64,000 nt of DNA from contig CM026426.1 in NCBI GenBank assembly GCA_014871385.1, positions 55,733,375-55,797,374 on the forward strand, given 5' to 3'. Origin of the DNA: Ceratodon purpureus. Its lineage: Eukaryota; Streptophyta; Bryopsida; Pseudoditrichales; Ditrichaceae. The notes beneath the pieces are model-generated. The model did not search any database. It worked only from the letters and a program-made list of their open reading frames with translations, and was not told where the DNA came from. The number at the start of each line of letters is the position of its first letter. The stretch's first letter is position 1. A program made the position numbers and the translations under genes. Positions 46,725 through 57,705 of this stretch are shown piece after piece.

Positions 46725-49700
46725 GTGGCGCCTTTCCGCCGTTTCTGTGAGATTCCGCCACCTACCTTGTCACCCTTTCCCTTCTCATTCTTTCTGCCCT
46801 CACTCTTACGACCCTTAGCCCTGGTCGGTGCCGGGGATTCCTCCGCCGCTTGCTCGGCCTCCTTAGCGGTGCGTGCTCTGGTCCGCACATTGGCTTCAGG
46901 GACAGCAACGGGACTCCCACTCCCCCCAACAATCTCGGCCAGCTCCTTGTATGTGGTCTTGTCTGCGGAATAAACATTCTCTATCCCCCCTCAAGTCCCG
47001 GCCCTGAGTCCTCTTCTACAGTTGGACCCTTTTGTCTCCTTGATCTCAACTTGAATGGTGACCGGGGCGTATGACCCTTCGACTGTTCTTCTGCCTCTCC
47101 TTCCGCAGGCTCATCATCCGTCACGCGAGGGACTTCAATCTCGGCTCTAGTATCCTCCATAACGACCTCTGTATCCTCCATATCCTCCTCTGCTTCCATG
47201 GAGCCCTTCTCCTTTGCCGCAGCCATGCTCTCATTTATTCCCCCCTCCGCCTTCCGTCTTGAAACCGCCATGAACTTGGCTGCAGCCTCCACTTGCACCA
47301 ATGTATCTACAAAACCTGAGGCCGTGGCTCCTCCATCCTTACCATACTCTCCCCAGAGCAACTTGGCCTTGCGTCCCGGCAGGCATTGCGACCCTGGCTT
47401 GGGTGTCTCCTTCCTCGCGGACCAGGGCTCATCCTCCTTCTTGTTCTCCTTCGGTGTCAGCGGTCCCTTCTCCTTCTCTATAGCACCATCCCCTTCCGCC
47501 ACTGCCTCATCCTTCTTCCCCGCGCTCCCAACTCCACCACCCTTCTTTGGCGATAATTCGACGAGTAGCCCCTGAGCTGTCCCCTCCTCCACTGCCTCAC
47601 CCTTCTTCCTCCCGCTCCCAACAGTCGGACCGCCACCCTTCTTCGGCAATGCAGCGCCGTGCAGCTCCTCAGCTGTCCCCACCTCCACAGCCTCACGAAT
47701 CTTCCTCCCGCTCCCGACAGTTGGACCCTTCTTCGGCACTGCTGCGCCGTCCCCTTCCTTAGCTTTCACCTCCTCCACTGCCTCACGAACCTTCCTCCCG
47801 CTCCCAACACGGTGTCCCTTCTTCATTTCTGCAGCGCCATCCCCTTCCTCAGCTGGCTGATCCTCCACTGACTCGCCCTTCTTCCTCCCGCTCCCAAGAA
47901 CCCCAACTGCCTCGCCCTTTTTCTTTCCACTCCCAATGACGCCCGCTCCTTCATCCCTCCTCCTCCCTCCTCCAACAACGCCTAAACCACCCGCCTTGTC
48001 ACCCCTACCTCCTTCTTGGCCCTCCGCCGTCGCTCCTTCATTGCTCCCGGCTCCTGGCGGTGGCGGTGGCGTTGGCGGTGGCGGGCTGAGGAGATGTCCA
48101 TCTGAAGGGAGCGGCTCTATTGAAATGTCACCGTCTCCAACATCTTCTTGACCCTCCCTCGACTCACCATCACTGGTCTCCGAAGTTTCACCTGAGACGG
48201 TAGTGCCGGAGCTTGAAGGTAAGGGGCCCATCTTGTTGTCGTCCTCTTCGTCAGAAGAAGAATCGTCTCCTGAATCGAGCTCTGGTTCAGCTTCCTTTAC
48301 ATGAGTCCCATCCGTGAAACAGTCCATCACCACCTTCTCCACCGGCTTCTCCAGCATTCGAGGAACTCTAGATTTAATGCTCTCGCCCCTGACAATCCTT
48401 TGCGGCTCTTCTCCTAAATCTTCTGGATCGCCTAGAGACCATGTTGGCTGGCTTGTCTCCCCTTCCACTGTTGGCCCCGCATTCTTGACGGCCTTTATAG
48501 GTGATGCAAACCTCAGGCTAGAACCTGCCACCAAACATCCCGTTAGAGTCTAAACACATGGTACCGAATGTAGTTGCAATCAACTAGCACAAATGAACCA
48601 GTACTATCACTACCTATTCTGTTTGAACTGGTGGACCATTTGTAGAAGTTCGCAATCCTAAATGTACTCTACGACTTGTTCTCACTCTGTGTTTACCATG
48701 TAGGACTTCTAGTACCAAATAAAATAAAGACAAGAAATACCTGTAGTAGCTCTGTCAAGTACAATGTTGTCTGCGCACCCTAAACCGTAAGTACATTTGA
48801 AGCACTATGTCACATGGAGTACATAAAATACTTGCTCTAAGTAGCCGCATGTACCTGAAGATTAGGCCTAATATACAAATATGACATTTCCTGCACCTAA
48901 CAAAAATCAGCAAGTACCATGCAATACACAATAATGTACCGACCTCAGTGAAGCAAACAACTTGTACACGTACTGGATTTAGACTTTGACACTACTATAC
49001 AAATATGACATCTCCAGCAACTAACAAAAATCACCAAGTACCATGCAATACACAATAATGTACCGACCTCAGTGAAGCAAACAACTTGTACACGTACTGG
49101 ATTTAGACTTTGACACTACTATACAAATATGACATCTCCAGCAACTAACAAAAATCACCAAGTACCATGCAATACACAATAATGTATAGAATTCAGTGAC
49201 GGGACTTCTTGTACACATATTGACTTCAGACTTCGACAGTAAGATACATCTTCAGACATATGCTGTTAGTGAAATTGGACTTCATATCCACTATGCAAGT
49301 CTAATCCGGCACAAAGATCGCAATCATCACAATGCTAGCAACCACACCAAAGACATAGTGTACAACCTTACGATCCAACAATATACTAGCTATTCCTTTA
49401 ACAAACTTCTAGAACTCACCTAAACTGGAACAACCGCATACTACATTCTAGGACTCCAAAGTACATAAGCACTCAAATTCCTACAGAGCACAACAATGAC
49501 TCAACACTCTAAACCACATATCCAGAATGCTGAAAATTAAATGTAAATTAACTTACCATCGGATGGCACATTCGCCATAGCCTGCTCTGTCCTTTCCTTC
49601 ATCAGCCTCCTCCTTTCTTCGGCTACTCCAAGCATCCTAGCCGTCTCCACCAAATCCGCAGGTGGCTCTCCCCAACCAAAACTCCGGTACCATTCCGGGT

Positions 49701-51450
49701 GACAAATCTCCCCGCACCCTATTGCCACGCACTTGCAGCTACGCACAAAGACTACTGAAGCACAGAAAGGATGATATAAGTGTCTACAGGAGGATACAAC
49801 CATGTCATTCTGCGGGAATGGGAAGTAACACAAGCAGCAAGGGGTAATCCTGATGAACCCGGTCTCATCTTCAAAATCACACCCGGACAGAATTGACACC
49901 GCACGCGCATACACTAGTGGACTTGGAGTAAATTTCATAGTACTCCTCCCTTGCTTCAACTGAAACTTCTCGGCTGCAAGGGCATCAAGTTGCAATTGGC
50001 TCGACTCCAATTCACGGTTCAATGCCTGGATCTCAGCTTCGGCACTCTCTAGCTCCCTCTTAGCGGCCGCGACCTTGACCTCCTCCTCTGCCAACTGCTC
50101 CTGAATTCCCTCCATCTTGATCTTCTCTTTGTACACATCGGCCCCTTCCTCTTCCATCCCTCTAATCAGCGCCGTCTTCTGCTCCTCTTGTTTCCTCAAT
50201 GTGCCCCTGCCCCATTCACTTTGCTTGCTCTTCCAAATGGCGCCGTCAAGCCGTTGACTTGCCTCCTTCTTCAGCTCCCCCTTATGCTTCAGCTCCAAGT
50301 AGACAGCTTGCTGTAAACCCTCCACGTCTCGTAGCCGCTCCTCCACTTCCCCCTTCGCCAACCTGCCACTGCTCTGTCCTCGCAAACCCGTATCCTCCTG
50401 TAGGCACACACCCGAGGCCATGGCGGACTCAAGTCCACCCTTCGAATCTCCCGGTGGCCCACGACCCCCCACCCTCACAGCATCCCCTTGCTCGACCCTT
50501 CCTTCCCAACCTGGTTCTATCTTAATGCCACGCCATTCCTTACCCCGGACATCGACCTTTCTCTTCCCCTCCACGCACTTGGACTCCGCAATTGACTTCC
50601 TCAGCTCCTCGAGCTTTCCCCTGTCCATGGTGTACCGACTCCTCTGTCTCTTGTTTGTCTCCTCCCCAAACGCACACCAATTCACTCGTCCACCACCTTC
50701 TTCGTACTCTAATGCTATCCCTTCGGCGAACCTCACGGTGATCAGGTTTGGATTCTCCTCCTCCCCATGTTGATACAGAATGGGATGTAGGTACTTCACC
50801 CTGTCCACAACATCCTGGACTTCGCAACCCTGCCAGTAGAACCCGCTCCGACCACCATCTCCGTAGGGCTTACCAAACAACTTGCGCACAGTGTCGGAAG
50901 AGACCGTGCCTCTTCGGAAGTGGTGGGGGTTCTCCCCCTCGTTGGGGAGTCCATACTCAGCCTGGAAGTCCGCCTTCTTCAATTCCCGCAGAGGCTTCTT
51001 CAGCCTCGAAATCTCGTCGTCGACGTCTTCTACACAAGTGAAGGCCTTCTCAGACCTCACAGTCCCCTTCCCTTTCTTCTTCGCTGTGGACTTCGAACCC
51101 GCAGCAGCTTCTTCCTCCAAATCGTCTTGGGGGGTATCTGCTCCTCGCGTTGCGCCTGAAGTCCTCCTCGGCACGTCCTCTGCAACTCCTCCCTCCACCT
51201 CGTCCCGGCCACGACTGCGACCTCTGGTTCCTCCTGCTGCCGCCTTCGTCCGCAATTCCCTCTTCGATGGCTCTTCACCAGTCCGCCCTCCTTTGCCTGA
51301 CGACGCCCGCGCCTTCTTCCGCGGACCCTCCCCCCCAGCGTCTTCCTCATCACTCCCCGCACCGCGACTCTTCCTCTCTCGCGCCGCCACTACTCTCCCC
51401 TTCCTCGCGCTGGATGTGTCCCCGGAGCGTGCACCAGTACTTCGCTCCAT
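46725..51450 (-). CDS. Large two-exon RING-like finger / coiled-coil / basic-repeat protein
   Basis: I chose ATG 51450 (MERSTGARSG) because the 85 codons upstream are Cys/Phe/Gly-rich and unlike the rest. Exon 1 is 51450-49557. It has an Arg/Ser/Gly-rich N-terminus; a conserved block (YWQGCEVQDVVDRVKYLHPI ... GGRVNWCAFGEE); a long coiled coil (about residues 380-535); then a Cys/His finger (CCLCYFPF, SSCRHLYHPFC, CKCVAIGCGEICH). The donor is GATG|GTAAGT. The intron, 48525-49556, holds a 124-bp tandem repeat. Exon 2 starts at 48524 (G|GTTCTAGC), is acidic, then has about five GSGRK-x2-EAVE repeats of about 33 residues. It reaches TAG at 46981 after a six-G run; with one more G it would continue (ENVYSADKTTYKEL) to TAG at 46725. 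The finger could be RING-type (ubiquitin ligase) or PHD-like. Family not recognised. A truncated copy at 60022-60520 shows it is repeated in the genome. Confidence 0.6.
48872..49235. repeat. 124-bp tandem repeat, about 2.9 copies, inside the intron
   Basis: Units begin at 48872, 48996 and 49120 with tatacaaatatgacat. Units 2 and 3 are almost identical; unit 1 differs at several bases. They are GTAC-rich (agtacc, tgtacc, cacgtactgg). They lie in the intron 48525-49556 of the large minus-strand gene. Confidence 0.85.
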
Positions 51451-51705
51451 GCTGCGCCTCACCCCTCCACAGAAACACCAACTACAGCCACCAATGCTAC
51501 CTTCACCGCTCCAAAAGAACCAAAAGAAAACTCTACATCCTAAACCCCACAATCCGAGCTCACCATCGCCCCCCCTAAACCCACAACAGACGCACTCAAA
51601 GTCTACAAAACCATTGCTCCAGCATCTCCTCTCACAGTCGCAGCTTGGGCTACACACAAAGCTCACTACCTTCGACCCCCGACAGAGGTGCGAGACGAAG
51701 CTCAC

Positions 51706-54100
51706 CCCCGACCACCAGTCACGCCGTCACTCCTTCACAGCGGTCACCGGCGGTCACCAGTCATGCCCACACTCTCCTCACTCCTAACTGGTGATCACCG
51801 GTCACTAAACCCTGAGCATTACTTCCCGCCGTCACCTTCAGTGTAAGCCGACTTCAACATTAATTGACACTTGAAAAACACTTAAAATACACCTATATGA
51901 AATTAAAAAATTAAAAAATCAGAAAAAAGAAATATATGTATAAAGTAATTGCTTGTATTTTCCTTATACCTAATTTCTGATTTCTGTTTTCTAATTTTTT
52001 CCAGAATTAAAAAAAAAAAAAAAAAAAACACATATGTTGGTGTCTTCATCCAACATACGATAAGTACTATACTTTATATTTTATTTAAAGTGGGGAAGAC
52101 AACGATTTTTGTCTATTGTTTTTTTTTTTAATTTCCTATTATCAAATAAACTTAAAATAGATCTCGTTTTTTTATTTTTTTATTTTTTTTATTTTTTATT
52201 TTTTTAAATGAACAACATATATAAAGCAATCTCTACAATATCTTGTTCTTTCGTCTTTGGAAAAGTGTCCTTCTCAATTCTTTCACCACTTCTTCCTGCT
52301 TTTAATGTTTCGTATTTTATTTAAAGGGGGGAAGAAATAATCTTGATCTATTATTTTTTCTAATAATATTGATCTATTATTCTTTGCTTTCTTCTTTTTT
52401 AATATATCATATCAACTCTTAAGAAGAGGCGCACAAAATGACGTTCATTCATTTATTTTTTAAATTTATTTCTCTATCAATAAAATATCTTAAAGTAGTT
52501 GTACATGTTAAATGAATATATTAACTATCTCATATGTTGATTTTGCAGCTATACTTTTTCCATCATACTAATTTCTAATGTCTCATGCCTTATTTTAAGA
52601 AAAAATTACATATAAAAAAATCTAACCACATTTTAGAATATTCTATTTTCAAATTGCTATTTTAAAAATCCATTAGCACCCATAAATCTGATGAATTCAC
52701 TTTCATCACTCTATTACATCACACTTGAGTAGAGTGTTCCTTCATCCTTCAACTATTTTTTTTATTTTTTGTAATTTAATTAAACTCTTTTTCTCTTTCT
52801 TTTTGACCATCTTTAATTTTTTTCTTTTCCTTTTTTCTTCATAAGTCCTCCTTTTTTTCTTTTTTCTTTTTTTTTCTTTTTCCACCTTCTTTTATTTTAA
52901 TATTTCATTCCTTTCTTTCGTAGACCTCTTTCAGTGTCCCACTTTTATTTATTTTCATTCCCTCTTATAGTAGAGTATTCATATTCGCAACCTTTTTCTC
53001 ACCCTTCTATTTTATTTAATTTTTTCCCCTTTGTTCTTTTATCACCATATTTCATATTACTCTCTTTTTCTAGTCCTTCTATTATTGTTATTTTTTTCTT
53101 CTATTTTTTTCATTTAACTTATTTTTCTTCCTTCTTTTAGTACCGTATTTCAAATTTGTTTCTATTTTATTTGTCCTTTCATTATTTTTATTTTTATTTT
53201 TATTTTTTTTTCTCCATTAATTTTTTCCTTCTTTAATCTTAATATTTAAAATGTTATTTTAGGAGGGGGGGGGGGGGAGGAAATGATGTCCATATTTTTA
53301 TTTTTATTTTTATATTAATATTAAAACAACTTCAAAAGGCTATACCCCAAAAAAAATAAAAGACGAAAAAATAAACATGCTATATAGAGTATTTTCTTGC
53401 ATTCTCCTTTTTCCACCATGCTAATAGCTCAACTTCTCATGTTTTCTTTTATAAAATGATGAATTCTAGGAAGAACTCTCAATTCAAAGTACGGAGGTTT
53501 ATTTTCAAGATACAAAATTAGGAACCATATACAATTCCAAAAAAACAAGTGTATAAATAATCGATATTTATGGTTTTCTTTAAGGAATTTTTATTATAAC
53601 AACGTATTAAAAAGAAAATCTTATTAGGGCCATGCTATAATTTAATTTCAAAAGCTTGCATGATATTTTGGAATGCTTCAAACAACCAATCACTTGACTG
53701 AACTAGACTTCATCCCAAGTTCATCTAAAAAAAACCTAAAGTGGAGACAAGTCCATAACTTTGAGACCTTTAACAAATATACAATTTTCAGGAGCAGGAT
53801 GATTGCACATTAGAAGGATGATTGTAATCAAATCACCAATCTTGGAAACCCTGTCTGGAAAGGCTAGGATGCTAAGTGCCTCAATGAATCGCAGATCCAC
53901 CCACCGAGGCTGGACATCAACTCCCGCCACTCCATGTGTTTGAATTTCGCCACATGTCATGTCGAGATGTGCTGGCCCATATGGATCTAAATCGAAGCGA
54001 ATCCCTACTGTCAGAATAGACTATCCTGATTGGCTTATTCCAATCGCCTAACCCCGCTTCTTTCAAGGAATTTCAACGGCTCAGATTGAGCCCGTTAGAG
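51706..54100. other. Upstream flank and AT-rich, pyrimidine-rich low-complexity DNA
   Basis: 51706-51870 is the 5' flank of the large minus-strand gene and is partly repeated at 60440-60540. From about 51890 to 53730 the + strand is rich in T and C (ttttatttttt, cttttttctt) with A-runs (52009-52027) and a G-run at about 53264-53277. Short hydrophobic frames here are compositional. Nothing conserved was seen. Confidence 0.6.
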
Positions 54101-54679
54101 TACTTATTGTACACTTTAGTACTAAAAGGTCCCAATGGTACAGTGGAGTTTTGCCAAAACTGCACTACCTCTAGTGTACTTCCACCCACCATTTGTTGAT
54201 GCGATTCGAAGAACACATTGTGAATCTAAAATGCAGTACATGCCACGTCTCCGAAACTCCCTTATCCGACACGTAGACCCCGGCTACGCAGTTTTGGACG
54301 TCATATGAATCGATAACAGTCTTTCCGGCTGTGTTCGACTTCAACCTAGAAATCACTTCCAAAAACTCGCTATTTCGACCCACGCATCGACGCTGGAAGA
54401 TCGACCTGGTTTTTTTCACCGCATGTTATATGTAGTATTCATGCCACGTCTAACTCAGCCTCGCTAGTAATTCCACATTGACTCGCCGCCTTCTTGGAAA
54501 TTGAATTCTTTGTAGATTATTAAGTGACTTTCTTGACATTGCTTTACGTTCAGATTTGGGAGAAATCTAATTGCAGGTCCTCCAGGAATCCAACTTTGCC
54601 TATTTTGATCTAAAAAATCTTCTAGAGTCCAGATCATAGGCCTCGTCACATTCTGTGTCCTAATTTTTGTTAAGCCCTA

Positions 54680-57600
54680 ATGGCGGCCGCCACTACAATA
54701 TGGCCTGACGGCGTCGATCGAAAGGTTTGTCCGAGAGGTAAGTTGGTTATGAGTACACCCTTTAGCCATTACTCTGAAACTGGATCTTTGTCTACTACCC
54801 CCAAAGTTCAGTCATATTCTTCCTTGAACTCAGATTTTAGCAGCACGATGTCTAACCGACCTATGCAAAGACCGAATCTGTTTCCGGCAAGAATGGGAAA
54901 CATTCATATCTCTAATGCCGAGGCAGTGAGTAGCGTGCAACGAGGTGTGGATCAGTCTGCGCCATCATCTTCACAGCATCACACCTTTACAGCACCGAGG
55001 ATTCCGCCGTCACTCCGTGCTCCTTCAAACCCCGTCAATCATCCCTCTACCGCCCCCGGGCCCAGCACGAGAGGAGCTTACCGCATGGACAACGTCGACA
55101 TCACATCCCAGTGTCCAGGGTTGTTTCAGGTATTTCTTATAACGGGAGAAACTTTTCTCAACCCTTGTCCATATCATATACACGTTTCTCATCAGAGTCA
55201 TATCCGGAAGGTAATTACCATTTCCTTTAATTTTTGATCAGAAGGTGGGATCTATAATCAGTCCTTTACAGACGTGCTTCAGTGAGTTATCTCCGCAATA
55301 TGAAGGACTTGCACCAGGTGTTTGTTATGTGCAGCAACCTCCAGCAACTGAAATTGCCACGCCAGTTAGACCCAGAGCTAGGATGGTGCCGTCGCGGAGG
55401 AATGTCACAGCACTATACTCACCACACATACAGCAGCTTGCTGGGCCGAAGCGAACACCTGAGTTGCAACGTGAGAGGGAGCGTCTGAGCATGATAAGGT
55501 ACGAGGAAATGAAAGCACAGGACGAGAGGGATTGTCTTAGCAAACGGAGGTGCTTGCAGAACAGTGTGAAAACCCTGTACCTGGCTGAAATGAAGTTAGC
55601 TCACGCTGAACAACGGCCCTCCAATGCGCTCATTCCAACATCAGCCGATGGAGAGGTAATAGGCCTAAAAACTGTTTTCCACAATGCCGTACGAACACTA
55701 GCTCGACGTTGTGTAAATTACTCATATCGTAGCTACAAGGGAAGAAAGGCAGAGTGGAAAGGAGTTTTAGATGGCATTCGGATGTCCCTCGATTTGATTT
55801 ATACATTCACTTACCCACTATCGAGAAAATATCTCTCGAAATTCTTGAAGGGGGCATTGGCAGATGACCGGAAAGCATACAAGGCGTATTACTTTGAACG
55901 CCACGGAGAATAGCATCCGGACATGCCTAACGAGGCATTTCAGGTGTGGAGTGAATGGTGGTCAAGTCCTGAGGGTCTAGTGGAGACGGAAGAAATGAAG
56001 GCCCTCAATGCGAAGAGGAAGAAGAAGAGCACCCACGATATTAGTGGCAACACATCTGAACCAGCGTCGACCGAATGCAGCCCCCAGGACAGCCACATGC
56101 AATGCTCGCCAAATGTGCTTCCATATTCACAGGTACACTCGGGAAAAATAAGTTGATTTCCTGTTTTGTATTGCCATGTACATCCGTATGTTTTGATGAC
56201 AATGTGAGAGTGCTGTTGTTCCTCCTCTTTGTGTCCTCTGTACTTTGATTTCTAAGTGACACCGTTTCATTGGACGTATTCACTCCCCTTGGCTAGGTTT
56301 CTCACATGATTTTATTTTTTTAAAGGAGTATGCTTACGCAACGGAAGTTCACAATCTCCCAGTTCGGAGCTCCAGTACTCTTCCGAGCTCATGCATTCTT
56401 GGATCAAGTGCTGAGGGGCCTACTTTCACAACAACTACAACTATGGAACTTGGTGGTTACGCAGCGGCGTCTGCCTCGGCACAAGATCCAATTCTGGGAG
56501 GAGATGCTACCCCCCTATTCCCACATGTAAGCCTATATTTTATTATTGGAAGTGCCGAGTTTGGTCCATTTCCATATAGCACTCGCCTGTACTCATGTTG
56601 ATTTGTATGTCGTCACTTTCATATGTAGCGCGCGTCCACTCCGGATTACCATCGCCGGGAAGGCACCTTCAACAATTCAGATCGCAGCGTAGATATTCTG
56701 TCTCAACGCATTGGAGCAATGGAAGCTCAAGTCACCAAAATGGCCTCTCAAGTGTCCGGGAATGTCCATGTAATTAATGAGGTACTCTCGGCTCAGCAAT
56801 TCATCAAAGAAATGTTGTCTTTGTTTTTACCTTTAAATAATAGCAGATTCGATCCCTCGACATATGAGAAGAGACAGACCTTCAGGACTCATACCGGACT
56901 CTCGGAGGGCACCGCAGCCGCTTTGCATTACGCCGCTCAAGCAGGCCTTGCTATATCAGGATTTGCCCCACCGACTAGCCCCCGCGATCACCAGTCACAT
57001 GTTCCATCTCTACCGTCGTGGATGACGGCTGACACAGATCCTGTTACCTCAACACAAACCGACTTACATGAACCAGAGCTGGGGAGTACACAAGTCTCAC
57101 GCGGTGCTTCGGACACACAAGTCGGTAATAATTATGAGCGCATTCCAGGAGTAGAAGACCATGTGAGTACCTGCACCGAATCAGCAGAAACTAGTGTGTT
57201 GTGGTGTAGTCCACATGGTAATCAAGGTGTCTCCACGAGGTCTCGAGTCGCTGGAGGTGAATCCGGTTCATTTCAGGGAATGACAAGCACACTAGAAAAA
57301 ACCAAGTGTGCACCGAAGGAGAAGGCCGAGGCGATTGCATGTAACAGAGCATGTTGGATACTCCATCCAAATGGAGGAGACAAAATAGTAGCGGAAGGGA
57401 GAGCAGGTGGGTCGTGGAAACTCCATCCAAATGGAGGAGACGAAATAGTAGCGGAAGGGAGAGCAGGTGGGTCGTGGAAGAGTTCCACCCAAAAGTTCGG
57501 ACATTTATGTGCGTATGGAGAGCAAATGGTTCAACTACACAAACTCTTCTCCCAAGATCATCCACTCCTTTACTCGGAAGACCGTAACCTTGATTTGAAG

Positions 57601-57705
57601 ACAATGAAGGATGATATTGTCAAGCCCAAATACTCGAATGTCTATGTCAAATGGGACAGTAGGTTTTTGATAGGAAAACCATTGAAAAAAGTGACGACGA
57701 ATTGA
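54680..57705 (+). pseudogene. CACTA-associated protein Y, copy C
   Basis: Exons by splice signals: 54680-55129 (MAAATTIWPD; CAG|GTATTT); 55242-56132 (CAG|GTACAC); 56326-56526 (CAT|GTAAGC); 56629 onward to TGA at 57705. Exon 2 carries a helical block (RTPELQRERERLSMIRYEEM, LAEMKLAHAEQRPS), then AVRTLARRCVNYSYRSYKGR and YTFTYPLSRKYLSKFLKG, which aligns with copy A. An in-frame TAG at 55911-55913 precedes HPDMPNEAFQVWSEWW. Copy A has Gln there (GGQHEDRPGEAF), so CAG to TAG is likely. The En/Spm-like stretch EEMKALNAKRKKKS follows. The C-terminus has the HP-x-GGD-IVAEGRAG motif, duplicated in tandem. The protein is Ser/Thr/Pro-rich between domains. No TNP2 gene is adjacent, so assemblage C is incomplete or extends differently. 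Confidence 0.6.
57361..57480 (+). repeat. 60-bp in-frame tandem duplication in Y copy C
   Basis: 57361-57420 and 57421-57480 differ at two bases. Each encodes LHPNGGD-x-IVAEGRAGGSWK. Being 20 codons long, the duplication keeps the frame. Copy A has only one such motif. Confidence 0.92.

Noticed and set aside
50882..51787. 301-codon + strand frame rich in Pro/Ser
   Set aside because: It is the complement of the Arg/Gly/Ser-rich first exon of the minus-strand gene, which has the conserved protein blocks and splice sites.
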